DNA of 64,000 bases from Tubulanus polymorphus (lineage: Eukaryota > Nemertea > Palaeonemertea > Tubulaniformes > Tubulanidae): contig NW_027437443.1 in NCBI RefSeq assembly GCF_964204645.1, positions 53,739 to 117,738 on the forward strand, given 5' to 3'. This document shows positions 44,257 to 59,000 of the stretch, in pieces. Each line of letters opens with the position of its first letter. Within the stretch, counting starts at the first letter, position 1. The notes under the pieces are model-generated. The model was not told the origin of the DNA, searched no databases, and saw only the letters and a program-made list of their open reading frames with translations. Made by a program: the position numbers and the translations under genes.

Positions 44257-46230
44257 TTTGCTCCTTAAACTACAATCTGTACTGATTCTACGCCCTGTTT
44301 CCCGGGGACCATATCGGCCTTATAATTTAGATGGAGCGTGTGATGACGCAGGGATGACGAAATAATTTAGCATAAAAGGCCGTACGCGAGAAAAAATTTG
44401 TGTTAGGCATAATGTCAATATTAGAAACCGATATTTAGCGGTATTTTACTGTGACAAACCATATAACTTAAGAAGAGGAGACGGGAGAGTCAATGGTTTT
44501 TTAAAAAATGCGATCTGTTTACACGTTAACTCGCAAGTTACATTTCTCACCCGAGAATTTTCATTAACATAAATGAAACTACTCATTATGGTTGCCATGG
44601 TGATGGTATCGAATGCGGTACAACAGTGTTAGAAAACCTTTGGACTGCACGACAAAAATGAACACAGAAACTGAAAATGTATGTGGCAGGACATAAATCT
44701 GTTTTTTATAGTAATTTCTCGCTGTATTAGTCCACCAGGAGTTAACTTCATCCTCGTCTGCCAATTCAGGCTGGTTGGATTATGATATTGTTTGATTGTT
44801 TACACGAACCTGAACGAGAAATAAATATGTACGTCGATTTAGATTTGTGAAAAATCCGTCAATTCACAAACTGTATCTGTACTTTTGAACCGTAGACAGC
44901 TCCAGCTGCCAGATGAAGAACTGCGAAAAAAATTTCGATTCAGGGAATTGAAAAAATTCAGGAATAAATGAAATGAAATTACTTCACATGGAAATCTTTG
45001 CGATATTTCAGTTAACATTGCCCCCGTACCCCATGTACAGGGTGAAACCTTAGAACTGGCAGAAACCACGCGATATCAAAGGAATTGAACCTGCTTCATT
45101 TTATCAAACGCAGCGTCACAGATAAACGAGGGAAAAATAATAAACTAGTCACATTTTAGGCTTAAGCATTTATTCAATAGAAAGAATTAAGCATAAATGA
45201 ATAATAGTGCGTTGCGGTGGGATATAAAATGTATGTCGTTGTACAACAGATGCTTTGAAAACTTCTCTGAATACATCAATATAAGTATTTGAACATTGAT
45301 TTTAATGTGTCCCTGCTACCAAAGCGCCTCTCTGAGACCGTTATATCCTATTTCTGGCCCTGGGCAAACAACAGGTGGAAAATAAGGGCTACACCTGAGC
45401 GATCGGATTTACTATTAACAGATACTTTTATAGTATCTGTTTGATCATGGATTCTAAAACGAAGTCGTATTAGAGTCCATGGTTTGATGGAATTACATTT
45501 TCAGTACTTTAACAGGTAATTTAATAAGAGAAAATAAATTGGCAGTTGTAACACCACCATTGGTACACAATAAAACACAATAAAACAAATGACATCAACT
45601 ATTACATGTATTTCTCTGAATTCACTACATACGATCGATACGGCACTTCCAAAGTACCGTACTTGTGTGGTGTCGAAATCCCCAGAATACCGCGCTTATA
45701 GAGCTTGATTGGGGGCCTTTTTAATAGCTCGGTGGTTTAAGGGGTAGACCTATTCAACTGTCATTTCGGAGGAAATTATTTTTTGCTAAATTCCCTTAGT
45801 GAGATAAAATCACTTTTTGAAGGAAGAGGGACCTGTCGATAGGGCAATGTACATAACAAACAAATGATTCTTGGAAAGTTCGAATTCTGCACACTGCAAT
45901 TAAAAAGAACGTCACGTTTTTCAATTTTGTTCATCATTCAAGCCAGGATTCCCATTTTGATGAAAAAATTGTGAACATTTTTTTGTTTTGCTTATTTATG
46001 CACCGTATTCGTTCCACGGATGGGAATAAAAGAAAATAAGATTTACTTTTATTTGAGTTCTCTTCAAATTTCGGAGGTGGTTCCAGTAAACCAGCTATCA
46101 ACACAAAGGCCTCGCGTTCACACCAGATTCGGTACTGTTTATAAGTTATTGAAAGTTAACGTCAAAAAATATGAATACTGCTGCTATAAATATGATCAGT
46201 GAAAAACGAGTAAAAACTGGAATGTTTAGT
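44257..46230. other. Spacer between the two Ly6-like copies
   Basis: Contains the 5' flank of copy 1 (matching copy 2's flank through GCATAATGTCAATATTAGAA and GAAGAGGAGACGGGAGAGT, 44407-44489 versus 47430-47692). Next come unique sequence and the duplication junction near 44970, then the SPCS1 exon fragment, then unassigned AT-rich sequence. Confidence 0.6.
45012..45200 (+). pseudogene. Broken duplicate of SPCS1 exon 4 and 3' UTR
   Basis: After a decayed intron end (GATATTTCAG, 45003-45012), the sequence follows SPCS1 exon 4: ATGTACAGGGTGAAACCTT and CTGGCAGAAACCACGCGA are exact. It reads LTLPPYPMYRVKP and then hits a TAG where SPCS1 continues, and further on it has a deletion in the lysine-rich tail. 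The 3' UTR block ACTAGTCACATTTTAGGCTT, AAGCATTTATTCAATAGAAA is also kept. Exons 1-3 are absent. It cannot encode a functional subunit. Confidence 0.9.
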
Positions 46231-47294
46231 TTAGGACATGAGTTTTTGAACAGTTAAGATCACAAGAAAGCCAAAGGCACTAGCCCAACTGAATGTTGTA
46301 GTTGAACCTGCGGCATTGCAGTAATCTGTGTAACAACAAAAAGTAGTTTGCTGACCAGCTGTGATCGTTGTACTTCCATTGCAAATCAATGCAGGTTGAC
46401 ACGATTTAGCATCTCCTGGTTCCGTTTTCTGAATATTAGAAAAGAGGAATATTATGCCACTAGCGATTACTACAATCATGCAGAATAGTTGAAGAAAAGT
46501 TGTGCTTTGTCTACCATTGCCTATAAGCATAATTCAAGATACAGTTTCCGTTATGGTATAACAACATCGAGAAAGTGAAAAAAATGATGAGTTTCAAAAT
46601 TTGGAAGCACGGTTAAAGAATATAATATTTTTTTGTCATCACCAAATAGAAGCATTTTGTATATCTAATTCGTATAATGGCTTTCGGTAGCGAATTGCGT
46701 GTTACCCCCTGAGGAATGCCGCATCCACAGTCTGTGGTAGTTACGTACCGCACATCCACCATTAGCAATTGGTAAACATGGCGCCTTCACAGCTTTGCTG
46801 CCTTGACCATTCCAGCAATTTCCTACTGCACCACTACACGTACCTACACAATAACAATGAATTCAGAGAATATCAATGATCTGATCAAATTTTACTAATC
46901 TATTCATTTTTTGTGTCGCATGGGGACTTCGTGTCTGCAGGATGTTTTAGAAATTCACTTTGTACCAATCTCTTTGTCCTCAAGGCTTGGGAGTTCGAAT
47001 TTTCATACAGCATGCAGGCATAGGATTTCTTCTGTGCCAACCATGAACTCATAAACGTAAAGCCTCATCTCGTTTTCGCTGATATTTACCATGGACTCTA
47101 GTCCATGCATTAACCATGAATGATTCCTTATTCCCATTTGGGAGTATTTCTTACTAGGCCTGGGATCTCAGGTGGAAATCGTGGACAAAAGGATTCTGTC
47201 CGTATTGATATCAATCTTACCAAAAAATAGGGGCCTTACCTGTAAGTACTGCAATAATCACTAGCACAACAGCGAAATAATGTCTGTATTTCAT
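46231..47294 (-). CDS. Small secreted Ly6/uPAR-like, probably GPI-anchored protein, copy 2
   Basis: Three exons: 47294-47240, 46843-46749, 46428-46231; 348 nt, 115 aa. Signal peptide MKYRHYFAVVLVIIAVLTG, then TCSGAVGNCWNGQG, APCLPIANGGCA, KSCQPALICNG and FCCYTDYCNAAGS. The hydrophobic tail WASAFGFLVILTVQKLMS ends the protein. The signal peptide and C-terminal signature are nearly identical to copy 1, while the loops between cysteines differ (for example SKAVKA against RYAKKL, STTITAGQQT against KKVTVSGTI), as is usual for fast-evolving surface proteins. The two lie in the same orientation 3.0-3.2 kb apart and arose by tandem duplication. Confidence 0.8.
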
Positions 47295-50200
47295 TTTGCT
47301 CCAATCTGTTATGATTCTATATGGCCTGGTTGCCAGGTAGCGTATTGGACTTGTATTTTGTATTAATTATAACGATGACGTGTAGGATGACGATATCAAT
47401 ATGCAAAAAGGTCCTTACCGTGCGGGAAAAGCATAATGTCAATATTAGAAACCGATACCTGGCGGGGCGTGGTAGCTATAGTCCATGGCTTGCGCAAATA
47501 TATTCTTGCCGCTGATTATCGGAGTGGTTGTTTTTGTCAATCATTAATATATACTTTAAAGAAATACGTGATTGATTCTAAAATTATAAATTTTCTGTGC
47601 ATTCATGCTCAAATATTCTCTTAATTTCACTAAATCTGGTGACCTTGTTGATAGTTAAACCATAGATTTTAGAAGAGGAGACGGGAGAGTATATAGTATT
47701 ATGGTAAACTCTCCAATACAAATGCCAAATGGAGAAAAAGAGGATCTGGTCAACAAAAAAAAAACAATTGTTGTGGCGGTCTTGAGGTATCTATTGTTTC
47801 GATAATTTACACCATTTTTGAAACAAAAGTTTTGATTAAATTTCAATTAGCTTTGCAGTCCCGCGCTTGATAAACTTAATTTGTACACCATTTTAGGAAA
47901 TGAAATGCAGATATTTGCCGATGATTCTTTGTTTTTTTGTTGCAACAATATGAAAGCAGTGACGACGTGAACCCAAGGCATATTCTAACCTCTAGTAAAA
48001 AAGATCGCGATTTTAATTGATTAGTAAATATCTAAATATCTCTTAAAGCTACATTTCTCATTTTACAGTGGTTAAAGAGCATTATTTGCAATTTGGGTCT
48101 TCTTACCTGACAACTGATCTGTAACCGCTTGAGTTTGAGGTTACGCGCCAAAGGGGTCTCCTACTGCGCATCACCATTTCACTGAACATTGAGATCTGCG
48201 CGAAAGGAAATAAAGATTTTATACAGGTTTGTTATTATTCATATTGCTTCCTATGGTTATGCGATACCTTTTCGCATGGTTGAAAGTAAACTTTGCCAGT
48301 GCTTTGAAACTTTAGTAGCGGGCCAAACCGGATGCCGAAACCAAGCTAAACGAATGCTCCCGCCAAATACAGTAAAACGAAGCGAATTTTAAAATCTAAA
48401 ATCTTGCCATGGAAAATGTGAAGGTATTGAATGGAATTTTAAAGATTTGTTTTCGCAAATCTCAATGTTTAATTCACCTAGCGAATGATTTTCATTCGTT
48501 CATATAATGAACTCATTAACTGTCAGGCATGACTGGAAGTGAAACCTCCATTGAGACTGTCCGAATACGCTGATCTGCGCATTCATGGTATTTTTGGTAT
48601 AACGTATATTCACAACTCTACTGAACTCTCGTTGTGACAATATTGGAATACAGGGCAAATACCTCTAATTATAGATGAAATATCTTTAAAACTTCAGATT
48701 CAGACATTTTGCCTGAAGTCATACACTGACTATATTTGGTTCATTAAGTAAAGATAGTACTCGTAATTATCATTAAGTGTGCAATCCATGATTTTGTCTG
48801 CCTCGTCTAGACGATTCTTTGTGATTCCTATATAGGTACAGTCAGGGGGTATATAGGCGGCTGCCATACTCAATTATGCCTCCAGGGCTTGCTTCGTATG
48901 TTTTAGCAAGAAACCACCTGGATATTTGTCCTCCTTTTCTAATAATTAGTGACACAATCAATACATAATCTAGCCCGAAAGGCCTGTTCAGTGTGAATCC
49001 ATCCATTGTACAGTACATGAGCCACTAACGCTTATAATTTCCAAAAATAATACATGTACACGTTTATATAAATATTCATGTTCAAATCATTCAACCACTA
49101 CAAACCTATGAACATTTTGAAAACTTAATTACTCAACAAAGTGTGAGCTATAAAAATAACTTGGGCGTACATAAATTGATTTTAGATTGCACGGTGATTT
49201 GATTCCGACTGAGTCGTCTGCAAGCAGCTGCCACTTGTCTAATCAGTGTAATTAATCCTGTTGCTTATTATACAAATATCATATGTCAGTTTTGTTTGTA
49301 TTTGAGTAGTTAGAATAATACATGCGTTCTTGATTGAGAAAATAATTCCGCTTACTCCACATGAGGGTTTGCGTGACAGTTAAAAGGCTTGTTTTTATAA
49401 ATGCTTTGCAGCCCCGAAAACTTAACATTATATGACCAGCTACTTATGAGAACAACATTTCCGTCAGGATTATAGGACATGTTGGATGTACAGAAAACAG
49501 GTAACTTCATTTTAGATGGAATTGCTAACATGTATCATTAACTCTTCAAATGGAATCAATTAACAATTTTCATTGCATCCCTGTCGAAAATTCTGTGGAA
49601 AGATTTTGAAACGGTGCTAACAAAACTTCCTGCTATATATGGAAAAAAATTAATTGTCAATGTTTTGTCCAAATTAGGCCTATAAATGTAACTTTTAATT
49701 TCGATGTACAATAATTTCCCCTCTTTGGTGTGGGGGTCCATATGTGCGCCATTACGATTCGTTAATCTATTAAGAGTGCAATATTAGAAAGTGTCTTAAT
49801 TCAACGAGATTCCTTGGTCATGATATTGAACAAACACTTCGGTTAGAAGCCCCGCATTAGCGGATTAATATTAGGACAAACGTTCGTTTGGCAATGATCA
49901 ATGCATTTAATGTGATACAATGAACTGCTTATACATCCTTCTTCTCCGGATTTTGCTATGTAAATCTCTTGTGTCACAGGTTTTGATTCTTTTATATCAA
50001 GAGTTTGCTTTTCATAAGATTAGAAGCGCAAAGCTTGAAAATAGCCACCGATTCCATCCTTTGATTGGGTTTAAGATTTAAGTACAGACTTTTAAAAGAT
50101 TTTAGTAGATCGTTATATTTTAGCAGTAGAATGTTTGGTTTCGAAACGTGTTATCACCTGCCAACAGTGTCAGATGTCAAAATATCAGTCTTCTGTGATT

Positions 50201-53030
50201 GTGATAAGACGTCCTCGCATGCATATCATGTAAGGCACAAGCATTCGATGTTCCTAAGAAAGGCCCAAGTAAGGCGGACTCGTATTCATAATAGCAAAAT
50301 TTCGAAAAAGATTATTTGATAATAACGATATTCATATTCGAGATCTATGAAGTAATGATTCAGACGACTATAGAATATTATTACTCCACGCTGTACATCA
50401 ATTACTTAGAAACCCATTCAAGAAGTCATTTGCCACAAGACAAAATCATTAAGCAACCATTCACTGTAGATTTTAATGTCATAATTTTCATCACATTAAT
50501 CATGGATTGATTGTCATATCGAGCAGATGTGCCGGACTAACAGACAAGGCTCCCAAACAGTTAACCACATTGATTTTTATCGATAACTGTCATAATTAGT
50601 AATCCCTTCATATGAGAGAACGGCGTTAATTAATGATTTGACTATTACGTTAATGAAATAATTCAGAGCTGCTGGATGCAGCCTCGCATGCTCTGCCTGT
50701 GACTTCGCACCTGTGGTCTTTAATCTAGTATAAATATGTGATAATTAATGCCTATGTTCTGATAATTAATGCCCACATTTATCATCATATCGTATGATAT
50801 TATGTCCCCCGTAATATTCGTGGTATGCGGTCACTAGCGCATACTTCGAATATCAAAGGATGCGTACCGGTAGGGGATGTTACACACTTCTTAGTCATTT
50901 GTTCACAAAACTCGCGTGAAAAATATATAACTTTGCTGCTGAAATATATTATATACGTCAACATTCGTGATAAAATCTCTTGATTTATTGGTACTAAAAC
51001 ACATTCATGATGACCGTCCAGATTATGGGTCACGATTTCGGTGAATAATAGGACCGCAAGGAAGCCGCATGATTCCTGTTCACCTTATGTAACATTTAGA
51101 CCTGTGAAATAAACGACAAAAATCGAACTTCTTTTCACATATTCAGTGAATCAAGCGATGGGCGGGACTTCATTTTAATCTTCACTAAAACCATCCAAGC
51201 GCAGTTTAAATCTTTATGGTGAAATAAACAGTTATGTGAATGCGTCTTTTCCCTGGACGACGAAATAAATTTGCTAATTATTGTCCGATTTTGAATGCGC
51301 CCCAGATCCATTAGCGGTTTAGTATAGGATTATTATTTATCGTGGGCCAAGGTCCCGTAGAATGGGCAGCATTGCATAACTCGGTAATATGAACCGAGCC
51401 CTTTTATAAGTGGCTGTTTGTAACAGTTGACCACGAGTTCACCGCAGCTGGCTGAACCATATTTTCATTTCATAAGATGCATCATGGACTCCTTACTCAT
51501 TTTGAATAGTCCTGAAAGGAAATCTAATGAAAGACACATGTTTTCTTAGAGTCGTCTCCGAAGATATATACATCTGCTCGCATGATGCAGACATATTGGT
51601 CGGTGGCTTCAACAAATATTTAGCCGTCCAGCAATAAGAGTGCCTTGAATAAAGTGAACGTTGGTGGACCACACGGCTCCGATGCCACTCAAAAAGATTA
51701 AATCGAAACAACACGCTATTCTTAATCAAGTATATATCAGCTGATTAGGTTCTCATGTTTGAGACATGGGAATTTGTTTCAATAAATATCCACTCGCGCA
51801 TTTCGAACTCTATTTGCACATTCCGCATTGTTTATCACCTGGATATTTGAATTTGCCGCTGATAACGTCGGGTTTAATTCCAACAGGCGGGTTACCAGCA
51901 TGTTAGCAAATACACCCAACTACCTTCCAACTTCATTGCTATTATATCGAGTGATAAGTGGCGGCACTCGTGAAAATACGTGTATACATTATGAACTTTT
52001 GAAATCGATGAAAACTATCATATTTCTGCAATTTCTGCAGGTATTATGCATGATCACCCTACGAGCATGATTGCTCATCATTGGACATTTTTTTCAATGT
52101 TATTTTTCTGTCAATTGATTGCATGTCTTAACCTATGTATAAATTTTATATACGGCGCAATAAAAAGAAGTTCAAGTTCAAATCCAAGCTCGTAGGACCA
52201 CCAAATCGGATAGATTTTCGCAAAAAGAAAGCCGTCGTAATTCCTTTATAAAGAAATGAAATTAGTTCCATTCATCTCAACATTTTATTCCTGTTTAATG
52301 AAATGGGAATATCCTGCTAATATGATTAATGTACAGGGAAAGCATGTGTATCAAAGACATAGTAGACGATACGTATCAATAAATTTAGGGCACTATCCTA
52401 TTTCCCTAGAAGAATGACCAGTGATGGTTTTAATGACGTGTTTAGCTTAAGTGCCTACTTATTATATCTAACTACTCACTTAGTCGGAACAATCAACTTC
52501 GATACCACCCTTCTTTTGTATTAATTGGACATTTGTGAGGCCTTTCTTTTTGTGGGAGGTGCTTTCGTGGGGAGCCGGCCGGTCTTTGTATTATAACAAT
52601 AGAATCCAGCGCGCCCAATCAAAGTGAGAGCCACATAAGGTCGAGCTGAGATCCATCAGTTCATCATCGGCAGACACTCTGCGAAGTGCACACGTATACA
52701 TCCTCTTACGAGGTCAGATATACTGCACGGATTAATGGATTAATGGATTTATATTTTAAGCAGACTTTACAAAATACATATTAACTCATTTATTGATAAG
52801 TTACACATTTATTACTCACGACTCAGATTCAGAAGGTAGGTATCTGCTACAGCAGGTCATATAGTTTATGACGCGTATTTGCTGGTGATAAGTTTCACAT
52901 TCTTAAGACAGTTCTTTGGGTTAGATCTTGTATTGTATTGAAAATGGAATTGGTCACTCTTATCTTATTCCTCCAGTTGTAAAGGAAACTTAACCCTGAC
53001 TTTCTTCTTTCTTTACCAGACATCGTCACA
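47295..53030. other. Long spacer without recognisable genes
   Basis: About 5.7 kb. The first ~400 bp is the 5' flank of Ly6-like copy 2, shared with copy 1. The rest is AT-rich with many TAATTA-type words and only short random open frames. A retroposon-like tail lies near 52160-52180 (AATAAAAAGAAGTTCAAGTT). The final ~350 bp must hold the promoter and a 5' UTR exon of the RGS3-like gene, since the start codon at 53031 follows an acceptor (TTTACCAG, to 53020). Confidence 0.5.
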
Positions 53031-56000
53031 ATGAGTAAACGCAGTAACCTAGCGTCAGCAGTTGAGGTTATCGATACATTGGAGCCGGATTTCTTGAGCC
53101 CGTTCAAGAGATTGAAAGTTCGGACGTCGACACCAAAATGTTCACCAAACAACGGGCGAAAACTGAAATCGAGAAAAGCCGAAACCGACGAAAACGCCGA
53201 CCCGAATTATGGACGATGTGAAAAAATCAGCGAAAAGATAAGCTGTCTGGTGGCTGGTAAAGGTAAGCCGTGGTTTGGGGTATCTTATGATTGAAACGAA
53301 ACGAAGCTAAAACTGTACTCCTATATCCCTGGGTTCACATCCCCTCCTGTACGCGGATTCAGTATCTCTCTTCATTATCATGATTCTTTAGCCAGCAGAT
53401 GTTTTCTATTAGCCTTACATTGGATCAACGTTTTTTTTGCCCGTGATATCTCCTCAGAAAACGTGTTGACTCCATCGATTCTTTGATGTGATTATTACCG
53501 ACACGCCTCTCGTCTTTAGCTTACTCTATTGACGGAGGGAGGTTTTGTTTATATTGCTTGAAACTTTGATGTATAATGCCGTGGACCGCGCGTAGTAAAA
53601 TCGGTCACAATACAACAAACTAAAAGGCTGAACTTCGTTGCCCTTGCCCTTGACGATGATTAGCACTTCAGTTGAGTTGAGTGTGTATTTTTTGAAATTT
53701 CCAATAGTTGGCACAGAAAAAATGAGGTAAATGAAGTCAGTCGAATCCAGTGCCGTGTACGTCGTCAGATATTACCTGCCTTTTTCGTAAATTTTGCTAA
53801 ATACCAACCGATTACTCTATTTCTTGCATCGAATGATTCGTATGGTTATTTCAATGTTTAATTTGGCATTTTAACAAGGTGGATACGATGATTGAATTGC
53901 ACCCTTGAGTGGAGAACCCTTAAGTACGCTAAAATGCGTTCAAACAGCCGGTCCCGATATCGGAATTAATAATTGAAATATGGAAATCGAGAACCCTGGG
54001 TGTGAATAGTACTTTCAACCTGGCCTATTTTTACCACTAGTTCAGATAGCTTAGCGTTTTTATAGAGCAATGCCCTCTAACTCAATCTATTGAACATTTT
54101 TGGAGAAGATATAAGCATATAAGCCATATCGGAATATCGGAAGTTCTAGAAGGGACTTCTAATCTATGATACTATGCCCCATGGAAATAACAATCTAATT
54201 TTGGATGATTTCGGTAGCGCATGCATTGAAACAAAAGATATTTGGACATCAACGGATAAACCATATGTAATAGTTTGTCAACAGAATTTTAACTTTTGTT
54301 CGAAATGGTAGCTTGTTAACGGACTGATGATACCTCCCCATGTTTGGACTGCGGACTTCGTATGTCCAAACAACTTACAATTCAATTACATCACAGATAA
54401 AAGCAAGTTTAGGTTTCTATACGCCGAGTGGATTCTTTTGAATTGAACCGAGTATTAATGAGTATCATAATTATCTCTATATGTGGTCACGATTAGGACT
54501 AACTTGAAAAAGATTGAGCTATTTGGAGAGATGAACTGAAGTTGCATCAATTGGTTCTAACTCTGTTGAAGTGGTTTTTGGTATGGTGGATCTTCGTCAA
54601 GTGTAGAAGTTGTAGGGAGTGACTTTTGATCTTTCGGTGTAATGGCCCTTCTCGATCGAAAATAGATTTCTTATTTCAACGCCAAATGTCTTTTGAATCA
54701 AAAAGGTCAATGTAGCTCTCTGTTGAGATGGCCGGAATGTTGACTGAAGCATCCTTTGGACTAACCTATTGTTTACGTACCCGATTTCAACTCTTTTATA
54801 TTACATAGACGCCCCATTATCGCTGGATTTAAGAATTTCAAAGATTTCTCCAAGTTTTAAGTTTATTGAGACGTTGTTGACATTTTTCATTATCATCAAT
54901 TTCAACGTAAAGCTATCTGAACAATAGTAGAAACGGGTCCGACCATTTCTGGTGTTTTTTGGTGTTAGTGAAGACCTATGAATGCCCAGATCGGTGGTCT
55001 CTTGTTATTTGGAAGAAATATACGTTTCACGTCGAGAATGATTCAGATTTTGAATTGAAATACGATTCCCTTGGTGGATGAGAAATTCGGACAATATGCA
55101 ACTGGCGAAGAAACTATTTGAATCACAATTTAGTTTTGTAGTTTTGACAGGTATTATATTTGCTAAGGAAACTTTTGGAATCGGAATTGATTTATATCCG
55201 GAAGCAAGGCTCGTCCTGTATGTAGGATTTCCACATCAACAAAGCCATTGAAATATATATGAATATTCGCTATTTCAGTTAAATGTATCCTCATAACTGC
55301 ATGTGGATGAAAAATAAATTGAAACCACTTAAAAATCTGAAGGTGTCTGAAAATGTGTTCAATGGCAGCGAACTGAGAACTCAATTGTTAACTTTGAATT
55401 ATTTATTTCGCTGGTATGAAAAAAATCAATTCAAATATGTTACTCTCAGTCTCTGAAGTGCATGGAACGTATCGTGCTCTCATAGCAACCTAGTTCTAGT
55501 GAAATGACACTTCTAAAAATGTTAATCAGGCGAAGGTATTTTATGACAATACAACGAAGTTCGGTCGTGTTAGTTTCTTGGATATGATTCTTTGCTACAT
55601 TGATTGAAAGAGCAAATCGAATATATTGACACGGAAGCTCATCCTTTCTTCAAAACGTTGTTTTCGTAGATTATTACCATTGACAAAGATTGGGCTCGGT
55701 TGCTGCCCGATGAAGGCGAGACTTCAATTTAGTATTATTACACCTGTTTTGGGCGCTCGTTTTCATTCTGTGGACACCACCTTCAACAAGTAATCTATTT
55801 CAATTCCATAAGACACAATGCAGCTTATAAAATCCTCGCCCAATACCTTTCGTTTTCATCACGAGTCAAATGTTATTACAAGGTGTTTCCATGTAAAGGT
55901 TTATGCCGAGGGGTTCGATTCCAAATTCCGATGACGTCGATGACACCAACTTTCTTCCCATGGACAAATTTTGTAGTTGTCATCAGTCTTCAAATGATGA

Positions 56001-59000
56001 TATACAACGTCTGAGATGTCAACTGTTCGCTGGTTATTTCTACGTAAATGTGATGAAATCAAATTTCAACTTGAAATTCTGAATGAAGTTTGATCATAGT
56101 TTGTCAAATAAAGTTGAAATTAAAGTTAAATATAGTAAATGAAAACATAGTACCGGTAAATGAGTGTTTGCAATGCGCAAACTTGCTGGAATTAGTTCAG
56201 GGTGTATTTTTACACAATAGCTGCAGTCATCATCATATTTGTTTGTGTTGAGCCGCCATATTGTTTCTAACACCTATCAATTAATTGCATCAAATCATAC
56301 AGTATCTCAGTACCAGTATACATATAAAAGCTGGGCTGGAATCTTAAATACCATGCAGTTCCCTACTACTATCCAATCCACTACAGCAATCATTTGGAGT
56401 TTACATACATGTGTTTGAACACATTTGGAGATTTTTCTTCTTGGATAAACATGACTGTTACCAGGTACACGAGTAAGTAATGTCACAATTTACTTTTGGG
56501 GCTATCTTCTAAAACAAATAATTTTTCTTGGCAATTTTCTTTGGGATAGGCGGTGCTAGACTGACAATATTTAGACCCCTAGTGGAATTTCAGTTACTAG
56601 TCCATGCTTTGGCGCCAAGCTCGAAGACGTATCTTAGAATTCATAGGTGATAGACAAAGTTGTTCACAGTTTCTGAAATGCTGTAATTTTGATGTGGGAA
56701 TAGGCCTGCTGCTAGGCTCAACTCGATGCGATACTGAAAGGAGAATGCTTTGATGATCTAACAACACCTAATTTTCACCAAACTATTACAAGAACTTGCG
56801 ATTGCACATCAGCAATTAATTAACAATAAGTTACGGCTATTAGTTACAAGATTAGTCATCAGTGCGAAGCGTAACATTTCTAAACAAAATATCGTCGCAA
56901 TAATCGGGGTTACGTGTATAAATTAACAACAAACCGCTGTTAAAACATTGCACCTTCAGGCAATGCCAGTGACAGATCATCGAAAATCGATCTGTAAACG
57001 AACTTTCAGTAGTTTCTGGCGAAATGTTTTTATACGGGTTTCGCAAGTAAACGCCACGCACGCTTTCTGTATTGAAACTGGTGAAAGTGCTTGTATATCG
57101 ATAAAATAATTTCTGCATATAAAATTTTTATCTGTCCTGCGATGCTCAGTACCTCGTAGACCAGTAAATAGCTGAGATATTGTTACTGTTTACCGGGACT
57201 ACTTCTAAATTTCACAATGACCGTTGTATATTACTCAAGTGAGTGTACTTTAGACCTTTGATATGGACGTTAGGAATTTTCCCAACTTATTCATAACCAT
57301 GTATTTTTTTCTCTCTTCCAGGACAACTCAAACTCGCGATATACGTCAATTATGGATTGTTGACAGTTCACAGTAAGTGTTCGATTTGTCAAGGTCCTGA
57401 ATCAGAATATCACGTTTCAAATTTCTGCGACCTAAAAATTTTGTTTTTTCACCTTTTAGTCATTCAAGGGCGTCATTTGAAATCTCGCTGGAAAGTTCTC
57501 AGTGATTCTTATGTTAAGGTTAGTAACTTAATTCATGGCATTCACAACTGATGGCGCTAAAATCTAGTAAAGATTTGCTTTTCCCTCAGATAGTTTCATG
57601 AATTGTCGGTAGATGGAAGCTTTGTCTATAGTGCATATTCTGTGTCCGCGTCTTCAGATATTATTTAGTTGAATTCAACTATACTACGATATAGAAATTA
57701 ATCAATTTCTAAGAAATTATTATTCAAATTAAGATGACTTGAATATGTGAATATATTGGATATGCTGTGATGGTTTTATTGTCGTGCCTGGATCGTTTCA
57801 CTCTCCGGCGAACTTCGTTATGATATCGTTAACTGTTATTTTTATGCTTTTAGATCTCCCTCGTTCCCGATCATGATCGTCGATCTCGCTGTAAAACGAA
57901 CGTAGTCGCCGACACAAATAACCCTCTTTACGACGACAAATTCTCGTTGTAAGTTAATATAATTCTCCTCATACTACGCCGAATAATGGCCGGCGAAAAA
58001 ACATCGGTTTTACAATTCAATCTGTATACCGACGTTGAAATGAAGATAAACTAAAATTGTACCTACTAATTATACAGTTTAAATCATATACATTCAATAT
58101 CGTTCCTTTTTTTTGTAGTGAACTTCTTGATGAGGATAAGAAAAAGCGACTTTTAGTTTCTGTTTGGCACAAAGATGCAAAGAATGGGTAAATTGAAGCT
58201 TTCTCCTTTATCGATATAACGATTAATTCGAAAACTTCGATTACGAATTATATTTCAATTTTCCAGACGCAGTGAATTTCTCGGATGTATGTCATTCGGT
58301 GTAAAAAACCTTCTACAACCGACTCGAGTAAGTATTGCATCTAAACTGCTCTCGATTTTGGTATAGTTTCGAGTTGCTCGATTCGGCGCAATCTAATTTT
58401 CTTAAGCGTTCTTGAAATAATCGCGAAACAGTTTATCATTTCCACGGTCAATTGTTTCGTCAATATTTTCTCATCCTCTTCAATGATATTCCTGACTTTT
58501 CTCTCTCTCGGGATTGAGAACTAATGTTCACTCGCGATCGAAGTAATCAAATTAAAAACTGCTGTTTACTTTAGTTTAAACATAACGTTTTTAATTATGT
58601 TTGCGCAGCCTGTCAACGGATGGTACTACCTTCTCACCGAGGAAACTGGACGACGAAAACATTTGCCCGCACCGACTGGCAAGCCTGTGTTTGGACTGCA
58701 ACATAAATGTAAGTTCACCCCGTTATTCAGGCAGTAGAATCCGTACGACTTTCTGCTGATTTGTCTTGCAAACTTGATTAAGCCGGACGAATGCACATCG
58801 TCATAAATTACAAAGTAGTTTATCTGGCATTCCACGTGTGCATGTTTGCCAGAATTTGTGAGGGTTTAATTCGTGATTTGTCTGTTCATTCATTTGAGTT
58901 AGATTTATGATTACGCATTAACCGAGCTCAGCATTTGACTGAAGGCACTCTTCACTGTCATCTCACTAGGATGGCGGACGGAGAGGCGGATTGTGTGCGT

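Noticed and set aside
46985-47010. Box B-like GAGTTCGAATT suggesting a SINE in the Ly6-like copy 2 intron
   Set aside because: The paralogous intron of copy 1 has alignable sequence at the same place, so it predates the duplication and is not an insertion.
55905-55925. GGTTCGATTCC resembling a Pol III box B
   Set aside because: No box A at the right distance and no tRNA-like arms.
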